From: Fremontodendron californicum
Taxonomy: Eukaryota; Streptophyta; Magnoliopsida; Malvales; Malvaceae
Assembly: GCA_030761205.1 (NCBI GenBank)
Contig: JAULJL010000029.1
Location: 3,045,501 to 3,109,500 of the forward strand
DNA: 64,000 nucleotides
Direction: 5' to 3'
The notes under the pieces were generated by a model that did not search any database, was not told where the DNA came from, and worked only from the letters and a program-made list of their open reading frames with translations. The first letter of the stretch is position 1, and each line of letters opens with the position of its first letter. A program made the position numbers and the translations under genes. Shown piece after piece: positions 36,275 to 46,052 of this stretch.

Positions 36275-38280
36275 TGATAACTCGTATAATTATATAGTTT
36301 TTAGTTATGTTTTATTAATGTTTTGTGTCAAATACGAGTTATTATTGTTTAGTCTAATTGTGTTTATGATCTTTTATATTTTTATGTATTTTGGTGTTTT
36401 TCACAAGTTTCTTTGAGTGATTTCAGATTACTAGAATTAAGGGCAAATCCAGTTCAGTTTCAGTTCCGACACCTTTTGCCATATCAGCTATATCTCGAGT
36501 TTTACTGAAGCAATAAGGCTGAAATTTGTAGCCATGCAAAGCTAAGAGGCATATCTATCTTTTTCATGTTTTACACTTCTTAAAACGGAGTCGTTTTCCC
36601 TAGCGAAATCGACCATCAAGTTGGCTGATGTGTAATGACGTCTGTGCTGACATGTTTTCGTATTTTGCCCATATCTGCTTAACCACATCAGCAAATGAGC
36701 TGATTCCAACGGCTATGGTTCCGTAACTGATAGGGGAACCTTTGTCTAGAAGACCATGTGATCAGATCAGGCCTCCAATATTGAAGAAATCGACCATCAA
36801 GGTGGCTGATGTGTAATGACGTCTGTGCTGACATGTTTTCGTATTTGGCCCATATCTGCTTAACCACATCAGCAAATGAGCTGATTCCAACGGCTATGGT
36901 TCCGTAACTGATAGGGGAACCTTTGTCTAGAAGACCATGTGATCAGATCAGGCCTCCAATATTGACGAAATCGACCATCAAGTTGGCTGATCAAAATCGT
37001 CATATACCTACCTTTGAAATTTGTAAAGCTTGTCTCTTGTCATTTAGCCCTCCAAAATGTGTATAAATAGAGGGCCTTGGATGATTGTAAGGGGTCATAT
37101 TTGAGATTGGTAGGATATTAGCCATTTTAACAAAATTCTCTAAGTTTTCTTCTTCTTTCTTTTCTCTAGTTTTCTTTCTTTTCTCTAGTTTTCTTTTTCT
37201 TTAGAGAGAGCAAGAGGTTGGATAATTAATATTCTTCCTCTTCTTCTTTCTTTCTTTTATTTTCTTCTTAGATTTTCTTTAATTTTATGTTTATGTTTAC
37301 AATGCCTATGCTAGGCTAAACTTCTATTTGGTTAAGGGTGATTTCAAAGCCCTAGACATGTTTTGTGAGTGATTTTCAGATTCTATCTATCATTAATTTT
37401 CTATCAAAGTTGCTTATGTTCTTCTACAAGAATTGTTCATGATGTTGTCTTGATTTATTTAGGTGTACAACTAGATAGATCTTGATAATTATCTATTGCT
37501 AGTCTAGGAGTCTTGATCCGTGTAATTGTCTTGATTTCCTATTCATAAGTGGCAATTTGTGATTAATGATTATGGTCAAGTTTTCAATAATTGCAAAGTG
37601 GAACATAACCTAAGTTGAACAATCCGAGCTTATGTGTTTGTTGCTTAGATCAACCTATCTTTCTCATCATAAAGCTGCCATTAAATTGAATTTAGAGAGC
37701 TTATTCTAGGTTGTTTAATGGTTAGAGATTAAATAGAGAGCTTGTTCTATTTAACGACAAACTAAGGAAAGATTGGGATAACAGAGCTTGTTGTTATCTA
37801 CGGTTGTTAACTTTGATAGTTGGTTGATATTGATAGATCTGAAATTGATTCTTAATGATGTCTAGTGGTGGAGAATGAAACCTTAACCATATTTTTCATA
37901 TTTGATTCTTCTTACTTACTTGTTTTCTTACTTTTCTAGTTTGCTTATTTTTAAAAGTATATATATTTTTATTGGCTGGTTATACCGCCTAATTTGTATA
38001 TTAACTTTGTTTTATTTTTATTGGCTGGTTATACCGCCTAATTTAGTATATATTTTTATTGGCTGGTTATACCGCCTTGCATCTTATTCTTATTATTTAC
38101 TTTAGTTTAAATCTGGCTTCAAAAACCCCTTTTCTTTTATTGTTCTTGAATTTAAGTTTTAAACTATTAACTTATAAACTAAAACCCAATCCCTGAGGAC
38201 TCGACCCTTGCTAACTACTATACTTACAATTTATCTTTTTAGTGCAAGGTTAAATAAGATACACTCTTTTGGGTGCATCA
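36275..38280 (+). repeat. 5' LTR of element B
   Basis: 2006 bp. Same family as the LTRs of element A but with differences: three rather than four GGCTGGTTATACCGCC units (37974, 38023, 38061) and an added TAGAGAGAGCAAGAGG segment near 37204. Tandem units of about 181 bp start at 36604, 36786 and 36967 (stub). TATA at 37062-37069. Confidence 0.95.
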
Positions 38281-38286
38281 AGTTTT

Positions 38287-38304
38287 TGGCGCCGTTGCCG
38301 GGGA
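38287..38304 (+). promoter_or_regulatory. Primer binding site of element B
   Basis: TGGCGCCGTTGCCGGGGA, the tRNA-Asp-type site, 6 bp after the LTR. Confidence 0.85.
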
Positions 38305-38502
38305 TTGCTTTCTTTAGTTTATTAGTTTATTGGTTTATTCTTATTTTCTGTTCTAATTATTTACTTTCTTATTTTTTTTTATTAGTGAATGTTCCAAGCT
38401 CCCTAAAAAGACTTACGACTTAGAAAAATTCGGGAATTTATAACTTCTCACCAACAACCAATCGAGGAGTTGATCCAAAACATCCAAGAGAAGCAAGGAG
38501 AG

Positions 38503-41500
38503 ATGGCAGCAGCTGACAACCGAACTCTCAAGGAGCTAGCCGCTCCGGACTTGGGTCAACAACCATTATGCATTGAATATGCTAATCTTGAGGTAGCTTT
38601 TGAATTAAAATCTGGTTTGATTCACCTTCTCCCAACTTTTCATGGTTTTGCAGGAGAGGATCCAAATAAGCACCTCAAGGAATTCCATGTAGTTTGCTCA
38701 AGCATGAGACCAACAGGGGTCACGGAAGAGCAAGTTAAGTTGAGAGCCTTCCCATTCTCTCTAGCTGATTCAGCAAAGGAATGGCTCTACTATCTACCAT
38801 CCGGGACCATCACTACATGGAATGATTTGAAGAAAGCATTCTTGGAAAGGTATTTCCCAGCATCTAAGGCTGCCAACATTAGGAAAGAGATATGTGGGAT
38901 TCGGCAATACAACGGAGAGTCCTTATATGAATATTGGGAGAGGTTCAAGAAACTTTGTGCATCATGTCCACACCATCAGATAAGTGAACAACTTCTCATC
39001 CAATACTTCTATGAAGGTCTCATGCCCATGGAGAGAAGTATGATAGATGCCGCTAGTGGGGGAGCTCTAGTTGATAAGACTCCCAGGGCTGCTAGAACAT
39101 TAATCTCCAACATGGCAGCCAATTCTCAACAGTTCTCAATGAGTCAAGATCCACCACCACAATCCAAGAGAGTTAATGAGGTAAGTATATCATCCCTTGA
39201 ACAAAAATTTGATAAACTGACTTCTCTTGTTCAACAATTGGCTGTAGGTAAAATACAACAAATAAAGGCTTGTGGCATATGTTCAAACATAGGGCACCAA
39301 ACTGATATGTGTCCAACACTTCAAGAGGATACCAATGAACATGTGAATGCCATGGGTGGATTTCAGAACCAATCAAGGAAATATGATCCCTACTCAAACA
39401 CATACAATCCAGGATGGAGGGATCATCCAAACTTCAATTATGGAGGGAACCAATCACAAACTATTCCTCCACCATTTGACCACAGGCCACCGGGTTTTCA
39501 GCAAAGAGTGCAACAACCATACCAAACCCGACAACAACTACCACCCACCCAAAATTCAGGTACTTCTCTTGAAGATCTTGTTAAAGCTCTTTCTACTAAT
39601 ACAATTCAATTTCAACAGGAAACAAAGACAAGTATTCGAAATTTGGAGACTCAAATAGGGCAATTGGCAACAACCATGAGTCAAATGCAAGCAAGGGATT
39701 CTGGGAAATTACCTTCCCAAACCATAGTGAATCCAAGAGAGAATGCCAATGCTATAAATTTAAGAAGTGGGAAACAGCTAGAGACACCACAAAATGATAG
39801 TGCTCAAGGGGAGAACAATACCATGGCATCCTCTTCACATCCCAACGAGCCACTAAAAAAGGTAATTCCTAAACCATCCTTTCCTTCCTATATAACTCCT
39901 CCACCTTTTCCTAACAGGTTAGCAAAGTCCAAGAAGGAGGAGCAAGAGAAGGAAATTTTGGAAACCTTCCGGAAAGTAGAGGTGAACATTCCTTTACTAG
40001 ATGCTATCAAGCAAGTGCCAAGATATGCCAAGTTCCTAAAAGAGTTGTGCACATCTAAACGGAAGTTGAAATGGAATGAAAAGGTAAGTGTGGGGGAGAA
40101 TGTGTCAGCTGTTCTTCAAAAGAAACTCCCACCTAAATGCAAGGATCCAGGTATGTTTACCATTCCTTGTAAGATAGGCAACACCAGGTTTGAGCGTGCT
40201 ATGCTAGATCTAGGGGCATCTATTAATGTCATGCCATATTCAATTTATGCTTCCTTGAATCTAGGACCATTAGAGGAAACCGGTGTTATAATACAACTTG
40301 CTGACCGTTCTAACACTTATCCAAGAGGAGTTGTAGAAGACGTTCTTATACAGGTTAATGAATTGGTTTTTCCCGCTGACTTTTATGTTATTGAGATGGA
40401 AGATGAGATGTCTTCTAATCCCACACCTATTCTATTAGGGAGACCATTCTTGAAAACAGCAAGAACTAAAATAGATGTACATGATGGCACTTTAACTATG
40501 GAATTTGATGGTGAAATAATTCGCTTTAACATTTTTGAGGCCATGAGATATCCTAGTGATGTGCATTCTGTTTTTAATATTGATATAATTGACTCACTAG
40601 TGCAGCAAGCTTATGAGCTAGATGGTGAAGATAGTGTAGAAATAGTCCTTAGCAACCATCTCGGAATGGGGAATGCTAAACTAGCCTTGAGTGACCAGGT
40701 GGAATGGGCACTAGAATCTTTACACTCGCTGCAACCTAAAGATGCAAGGTTTGATGTTTCATTTATTGATTTGCCTTTATCTAATGAGAAACTTCTACCT
40801 TCCATTTTGCAGGCACCAACTTTAGAGTTGAAACCACTACCGAACCACTTGAAATATTTGTTCTTAGGGGAAAAGGACACACTACCTGTCATCATTGCCA
40901 AAGAGCTCACACCTTTGCAAGAAGAGCGACTTATCCGGGTGCTTAGAGAGCATAAAACAGCAATTGGTTGGACAATTGCCGATATCAAGGGAATAAGCCC
41001 ATCCATGTGCATGCACCGGATTTTGTTAGAGGAAGGGTCTAAACCAACAAGAGAAGCACAAAGAAGATTGAACCCTCCTATGATGGAGGTTGTGAAAAAG
41101 GAGATACTGAAGCTCCTAGATGTTGGAGTGATCTATCCTATCTCGGATAGCAAATGGGTGAGCCCAGTCCAAGTGGTTCCAAAGAAATCAGGTGTAACGG
41201 TGGTAACAAATAATGAGAATGAACTTGTTCCTACTAGGATTCAAACAGGATGGCGAGTTTGTATTGATTATCGTAAACTTAATTCCACAACTCGCAAAGA
41301 CCACTTTCCTTTACCTTTTATTGATCAAATGCTTGAAAGGTTAGCTGGCCATTCTCATTATTGTTTTCTTGATGGTTTTTCAGGTTATAATCAGATAGCT
41401 ATTGCTCCGGAGGACCAAGAGAAAACAACATTCACATGTCCATTTGGTACTTTTGCATACCGGCGTATGCCATTTGGTCTTTGTAATGCACCAGCTACAT

Positions 41501-43719
41501 TCCAAAGGTGTATGGTTAGCATATTTTCAGATTATGTAGAGAATATCATAGAAGTGTTTATGGATGATTTTAGTGTCTATGGTGATTCTTTTGATAGATG
41601 TCTAGAGAACCTTACACTTGTACTTGAAAGATGCATGGAAACTAACCTTGTTTTGAATTGGGAAAAATGTCACTTTATGGTAGAACAAGGAATAGTTTTG
41701 GGCCATGTTATTTCTTCTAGAGGGATAGAGGTTGATAAGTCTAAAATAGATATTATGCATTCTTTACCACCTCCCACAAATGTGAGAGAGGTTCGTTCTT
41801 TTCTTGGACATGCAGGTTTCTATAGGAGATTTATCAAAGACTTCTCAAAGATCACATTACCTCTTTGCAAGCTACTACAAAAAGATGTGGTTTTCCACTT
41901 TGATGATAAATGCAAAGAGGCGTTTGAAACATTGAAGGGACTCTTGACTTCAGCTCCTATCATCCAACCACCAGATTGGAATGTACCTTTTGAAATCATG
42001 TGTGATGCTAGTGACTATGCCATTGGAGCTGTTTTGGGCCAACGGGTTGGGAAAGCCTCACATGCCATTTATTATGCCTCAAGAACTCTTAATGATGCTC
42101 AATTGAACTATTCCACTACTGAAAAAGAACTTTTGGCTGTTGTATTTGCTTTAGAAAAATTTCGATCTTATTTAATTGGTACTAAAGTAATTGTATTTTC
42201 TGACCATGCAGCCCTTAAGTACTTACTCACTAAAAAGGAGGCCAAACCAAGGTTGATTAGATGGATACTTCTCTTACAAGAGTTTGATTTGGAGATAAAA
42301 GATAAGAGAGGTAGTGACAACCTGGTTGCGGACCATCTTAGCCGTTTAGTTCATGAAGATGATGCACTACCCTTGAATGAGAACTTTCCGGATGAGCAAC
42401 TTCTTTTTATAAGAACAACTCCTTGGTATGCTGATATTGTTAATTACTTAGTTACCAAGAAGTTGCCACAAGAGTTGACACAAGCTCAAAGAAATAAGAT
42501 CAAGAGTGATGCCAAATACTACATATGGGATGATCCTTACCTTTGGAAGCATTGCTCCGATCAGATTATAAGAAGGTGTGTACTCGAAACTGAATTTCAA
42601 TCTATTCTCACCTTTTGTCACTCTTATGCATGTGGAGGACACTTTGGATCCAAAAGAACAACCATGAAAGTTCTTGATTCTGGATTTTATTGGCCTACCA
42701 TATTCAAAGATGCATACCTCTTTTGCAAGTCATGTGATCGTTGCCAAAGAACTGGTAACTTAGGTGCTAGAAATCAAATGCCTCAAACTCCAATACTTAT
42801 TGTTGAAATTTTTGATGTATGGGGCATGGATTTCATGGGACCTTTTCCTCCTTCTTTTGGTAATCTTTATATTTTACTTGCCGTTGATTATGTTTCAAAG
42901 TGGGTGGAAGCAAAATCCACTAGGACTAATGACTCTAAAGTTGTTTCAGATTTTGTCAAGACTAACATCTTTGCTAGGTTTGGAACGCCAAAGGCCATAA
43001 TCAGCGATAGAGGTACTCACTTTTGCAATAGGACTATGGAAGCACTTTTGAGGAAGTATAACATCACACACAAGGTCTCCACCTCATATCATCCTCAAAC
43101 TAGTGGGCAAGCTGAAGTGTCAAACCGAGAAGTTAAGTCCATCCTTGAAAAGACAGTTAATCCAAATAGGAAGGATTGGAGTTCACGACTTGATGATGCA
43201 CTTTGGGCTTATAGGACAGCATATAAGACACCCATTGGTATGTCTCCTTATCGACTTGTTTATGGTAAGCCTTGTCATCTTCCGGTTGAATTGGAACATA
43301 AATCATATTGGGCTATCAAACAATGCAACATGGAGATGGATGAGATAGGAAAGAAAAGAAAACTTGACCTACAAGAATTAGAGGAGATAAGGAATGATGC
43401 CTATCAGAATTCTAGGATTTACAAGGAAAAGACTAAGGCATTCCATGACAAGATGATATCAAGAAAAGAATTTGTTGTTGGACAAAAAGTTCTTCTCTTC
43501 CATTCACGCCTTAAGTTATATCCAGGTAAGTTACGTTCTCGTTGGGTTGGACCTTTTGTTATTACTAATGTATTTACTCATGGTGCAGTTGAAATCCAAA
43601 GCCCAAAAACAGATAAGGCATTCAAAGTGAATGGTCATAGATTGAAGCCTTACTATGAGAACTTTCCAATACAAGATGTGGAGGAGTTTCCACTTTTTGA
43701 GCCAAAGTATGTTGAATAA
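38503..43719 (+). CDS. gag-pol: Athila-type Gag-Pol polyprotein
   Basis: 1738 residues from the first in-frame ATG (MAAADNRTLKEL); the same frame is open without ATG from 38470. Order: Gag capsid region (about 30-190, including FHGFAGEDPNKHL and EWLYYLPSG), CCHC knuckle C-x2-C-x4-H-x4-C (257-270), linker, aspartic protease DLGAS (569-573), reverse transcriptase with CIDYRKLN and catalytic FMDD (1019-1022), RNase H from CDASDYAIGAVL (D1168), integrase with HHCC finger and catalytic D1443, D1502 and E1538 (exactly 35 residues between the last two), and a GKLRSRWVGPF C-terminal module without a chromodomain. All catalytic residues are present and there is no internal stop. An upstream ATG at 38390 that opens the homologous frame in element C meets TAA at its sixth codon here, so the natural N-terminus is probably shortened by about 37 residues. 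Confidence 0.93.
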   Translation: MAAADNRTLKELAAPDLGQQPLCIEYANLEVAFELKSGLIHLLPTFHGFAGEDPNKHLKEFHVVCSSMRPTGVTEEQVKLRAFPFSLADSAKEWLYYLPSGTITTWNDLKKAFLERYFPASKAANIRKEICGIRQYNGESLYEYWERFKKLCASCPHHQISEQLLIQYFYEGLMPMERSMIDAASGGALVDKTPRAARTLISNMAANSQQFSMSQDPPPQSKRVNEVSISSLEQKFDKLTSLVQQLAVGKIQQIKACGICSNIGHQTDMCPTLQEDTNEHVNAMGGFQNQSRKYDPYSNTYNPGWRDHPNFNYGGNQSQTIPPPFDHRPPGFQQRVQQPYQTRQQLPPTQNSGTSLEDLVKALSTNTIQFQQETKTSIRNLETQIGQLATTMSQMQARDSGKLPSQTIVNPRENANAINLRSGKQLETPQNDSAQGENNTMASSSHPNEPLKKVIPKPSFPSYITPPPFPNRLAKSKKEEQEKEILETFRKVEVNIPLLDAIKQVPRYAKFLKELCTSKRKLKWNEKVSVGENVSAVLQKKLPPKCKDPGMFTIPCKIGNTRFERAMLDLGASINVMPYSIYASLNLGPLEETGVIIQLADRSNTYPRGVVEDVLIQVNELVFPADFYVIEMEDEMSSNPTPILLGRPFLKTARTKIDVHDGTLTMEFDGEIIRFNIFEAMRYPSDVHSVFNIDIIDSLVQQAYELDGEDSVEIVLSNHLGMGNAKLALSDQVEWALESLHSLQPKDARFDVSFIDLPLSNEKLLPSILQAPTLELKPLPNHLKYLFLGEKDTLPVIIAKELTPLQEERLIRVLREHKTAIGWTIADIKGISPSMCMHRILLEEGSKPTREAQRRLNPPMMEVVKKEILKLLDVGVIYPISDSKWVSPVQVVPKKSGVTVVTNNENELVPTRIQTGWRVCIDYRKLNSTTRKDHFPLPFIDQMLERLAGHSHYCFLDGFSGYNQIAIAPEDQEKTTFTCPFGTFAYRRMPFGLCNAPATFQRCMVSIFSDYVENIIEVFMDDFSVYGDSFDRCLENLTLVLERCMETNLVLNWEKCHFMVEQGIVLGHVISSRGIEVDKSKIDIMHSLPPPTNVREVRSFLGHAGFYRRFIKDFSKITLPLCKLLQKDVVFHFDDKCKEAFETLKGLLTSAPIIQPPDWNVPFEIMCDASDYAIGAVLGQRVGKASHAIYYASRTLNDAQLNYSTTEKELLAVVFALEKFRSYLIGTKVIVFSDHAALKYLLTKKEAKPRLIRWILLLQEFDLEIKDKRGSDNLVADHLSRLVHEDDALPLNENFPDEQLLFIRTTPWYADIVNYLVTKKLPQELTQAQRNKIKSDAKYYIWDDPYLWKHCSDQIIRRCVLETEFQSILTFCHSYACGGHFGSKRTTMKVLDSGFYWPTIFKDAYLFCKSCDRCQRTGNLGARNQMPQTPILIVEIFDVWGMDFMGPFPPSFGNLYILLAVDYVSKWVEAKSTRTNDSKVVSDFVKTNIFARFGTPKAIISDRGTHFCNRTMEALLRKYNITHKVSTSYHPQTSGQAEVSNREVKSILEKTVNPNRKDWSSRLDDALWAYRTAYKTPIGMSPYRLVYGKPCHLPVELEHKSYWAIKQCNMEMDEIGKKRKLDLQELEEIRNDAYQNSRIYKEKTKAFHDKMISRKEFVVGQKVLLFHSRLKLYPGKLRSRWVGPFVITNVFTHGAVEIQSPKTDKAFKVNGHRLKPYYENFPIQDVEEFPLFEPKYVE

Positions 43720-44196
43720 TAATGGCATGGGTCTAAGTCAAGCTGAGGACAATAAACCAAGCGCTTCTTGGAGAGGCAACCCAAAAGGATGGAGAGCATC
43801 TATTATATCAGATTTGCATATTCCTTACTCTCCATCATTCTATCTTTTATTGTTTTTCTTTTCTTTTGTTTAATAGTTCTTTTCTCTTACATATAATTCT
43901 TGCATTGGGGGATAATAGCATTACATTGAGGACAATGTAAAAATTATGTGTGGGGGGAAGAATTTAGGATTTTATTTAGAGTGTTTTGTTTTTGAGTCTT
44001 TTTATGTTGTTTTTCTTTCTGATCCTTGTTTTGAAAATAACTAGATGTAAATATAATTTTTTTTAACCCCGGTTAAATGGCGGATAACGGTACTCCGTGA
44101 TTATTTAAATCGGTTCCATCAGCTACCCACAAAACTGATATTGTATATAAATTTCTCTTCCAATTTCTCTTTCATTTTTTTCATTTTTTTTTCAGG
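43720..44196 (+). promoter_or_regulatory. Spacer between pol and the cysteine-motif gene
   Basis: It contains AAGCGCTTCTTGGAGAGG, a block I recall downstream of pol in Athila elements. The hairpin ACATTGAGGACAATGT (about 43923) is followed by GTGTGGGGGG (43949). Then come GTTAAATGGCGGATAACGG, TATATAAAT (about 44145-44155), and a long T/C tract ending TTTTTCAG (44195) one base before the ATG. It resembles the envelope splice acceptor region of Athila. Confidence 0.5.
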
Positions 44197-44733
44197 ATGG
44201 ATGATATTCTCACAAGATTGCAGAAACGATTTCCTCCTTTTCCTCGAAATATTTTACTGAAGCTTTACCAAGTTCGACTTGAAAGATTAAGAATGCTTAT
44301 GCAAAAAGGGATTCCTGACGACATACGTTGGAAAATTGAAGCCAAGGTACGTGAAAATGAATATCTTCCTGTTTTGCATTTACCAGGTACAGGTAGAAGC
44401 ACTTTTGCAAAGAAGCGACGAGCAAAGCGCATGAGTTCAAATTGCCACAAATGTGCACGATGGACGTGTAACGGTAAATGTCGTTCTATTGGGATTCCGT
44501 CCTCTAATCGAGATGATAAAATTGAATTCATTAAGGATGGACTGAGTAAGGAGAATTTGGGTAATATCCAACTTTCTCTTGAGACGCATCCTAGTGGAGA
44601 CGTACAAAGAGAAATTCTTGATTTATGGCCGCAATTCCAAAGGGAATGGCAACATCTTGGGAATCTGATGTTAAAAGACCCTGTTTGCCAGCTTGTAAGA
44701 AAACTGGATGGGAAGCATATCCTCGACTCATAG
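44197..44733 (+). CDS. Basic four-cysteine putative nucleic-acid-binding protein (element B)
   Basis: 178 residues; differs from the element A copy at five residues (F28L, H36Q, G41D, I46K, D54N; A to B), all in the N-terminal third. The basic run (71-78) and C83, C86, C91 and C95 are unchanged, as is the whole C-terminal half. By eye there are six replacement and one silent nucleotide changes between the copies. Its position directly after pol with a polypyrimidine-CAG acceptor implies expression from a spliced message of the LTR promoter. Likely role: nucleic-acid binding; possibilities include a silencing suppressor or transcription activator if the resemblance to carla-like viral cysteine-rich proteins reflects ancestry. 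That resemblance is from motif layout only. Confidence 0.72.
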   Translation: MDDILTRLQKRFPPFPRNILLKLYQVRLERLRMLMQKGIPDDIRWKIEAKVRENEYLPVLHLPGTGRSTFAKKRRAKRMSSNCHKCARWTCNGKCRSIGIPSSNRDDKIEFIKDGLSKENLGNIQLSLETHPSGDVQREILDLWPQFQREWQHLGNLMLKDPVCQLVRKLDGKHILDS

Positions 44734-45095
44734 AAGGCGTTTAAGCCGTTTCTGGACGTAAAACCAGAGGAAGATGTGAGCCACAATCACAACTACAATA
44801 AATGACTTCTCAGCTTTTGGTTTGATTTGCAATAACTTTATTTTGTTTTAATTTACGTGTTGTTCGATTTGTGTAATTATTCTCGTTTTTTTTATTTGTC
44901 TTTTACGGTTGATTTTTTCTTCTCTTTTTGATTTTCTTCCTGAAATCACGCAAAAAATCTTTTGTTAGGTTAACATTTTCTTCTGACAGGTCAGATACAC
45001 TTTCGGCGACATTATTACTCTTGTCTGATTCACTACTCAGTCCTCTATATATTACACCATGTACTCATTCTCTTTCAGGCACTCGAAAAAAAAAA
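44734..45095 (+). promoter_or_regulatory. Leader of the LOG-like gene in element B
   Basis: Same signals as in element A: TTCTTCTGACAG (ends 44990), CATTCTCTTTCAG (ends 45079) and CCTCTATATATTAC. The A-run before the ATG is shorter than in A, which changes the reading frame of the leader and supports the ATG at 45096 as the true start in both. Confidence 0.45.
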
Positions 45096-45743
45096 ATGGA
45101 AAGTACTTCATCCCAGCGCATTAAAAAAATTTGTGTCTTTGGAGGTGCTTATCCAGGGAAAAATAACATATTCGCTGATGAAGCCATAAGAGTTGGAGTA
45201 ATACTTGCCCAACAAAAGATCCACTTGATTTATGGAGGCGGTAGTACGGGTTTAATGGGAGCAGTCGCTACAGCAGCACACACCGGAGGAAGTCCAGTTC
45301 TAGGAATCGTGCCAAAACTATTCACAAGTTTTTGTGGACCTACCGTGGGTAAGGAAATACAAGTCTGGAGTGTCCCTGAACGGATAACAATCATGTACCA
45401 TTCTGCCGATGCATTCATTGCTTTACCAGGAGGTCTGGGTACATTGGAAGAAATAGCTTGCGTGGCTTCTTGGTCATCTTTGGTCACAAATAAGAAACCC
45501 ATTGGTTTGCTTAATATTAATGGTTATTTTAGTAATTTGCTTTTATATTTAGATAATGCTGTGGATAATGGATTCATGTTTTCAGAGGCAAGGAGAACCA
45601 TAATTTCTGCTACAACCATTGAAGATTTACTTAAAAAGCTCCAAGCTTATGAGTGTTTATCTGCTACGGTTGTTTCGCAAACGCTCGGAAAAAGAAAAAG
45701 AGATATGGACGAGCAAGGAGTGGATTGCACTTTGTCTTTGTGA
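45096..45743 (+). CDS. LOG: LOG-family cytokinin riboside monophosphate phosphoribohydrolase-like (element B)
   Basis: 215 residues, no intron. It keeps GGGSTGLMG, PGGLGTLEE and R96. It differs from the element A protein at about eight positions (for example G38A, A63T, D78S, L84V, I93V, S150L, Y187C, P197L), none in the core motifs; by eye about nine replacement and four silent changes. Shared departures from host LOGs (GGAY in the first loop, PERI, and the basic KRKRD tail) show both descend from one captured ancestor. If transcribed from the LTR it would encode a mobile cytokinin-activating enzyme. Non-enzymatic members of this Rossmann-like lysine-decarboxylase superfamily exist, so catalysis is inferred from conserved motifs only. 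Confidence 0.9.
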   Translation: MESTSSQRIKKICVFGGAYPGKNNIFADEAIRVGVILAQQKIHLIYGGGSTGLMGAVATAAHTGGSPVLGIVPKLFTSFCGPTVGKEIQVWSVPERITIMYHSADAFIALPGGLGTLEEIACVASWSSLVTNKKPIGLLNINGYFSNLLLYLDNAVDNGFMFSEARRTIISATTIEDLLKKLQAYECLSATVVSQTLGKRKRDMDEQGVDCTLSL

Positions 45744-45887
45744 CATTATCTAACATTTTGCTTGTTGTGTCTCAGTTATAATAAGTGGTTAGCAACCTCT
45801 GCAGGTAATATCTCCTAAATTCTACCTTTAAAATTTGACATTGGGGACAATGTCATATTTTAGTAGGGGGTAAGGGACATATTTTGC

Positions 45888-45931
<44 letters not shown>

Positions 45932-46006
45932 AAGAAGTATTCTTTCTGAACAAGGTCTGAGTAAGGGAGACTTGAGACATACCTTGTCAGTTTGATTTCT
46001 TCTTTT

Positions 46007-46052
<46 letters not shown>

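Noticed and set aside
37902..38105. Small repetitive frame with FYFYWLV/IPPNLVYIFIGWLYRL units in LTRs
   Set aside because: It is the tandem GGCTGGTTATACCGCC repeat of the LTR read as protein; the frame is lost between LTRs of other copies.
44928..45095. N-terminal extension of the element B LOG frame
   Set aside because: The extension is in frame in B only because the A-run is shorter; in A the frame differs, so the shared ATG at 45096/18684 is the likely start.
45894..46048. Long A tracts considered as LINE or SINE 3' tails
   Set aside because: They are internal to element B, partly shared with element A, and no LINE or SINE body or target duplication adjoins them.
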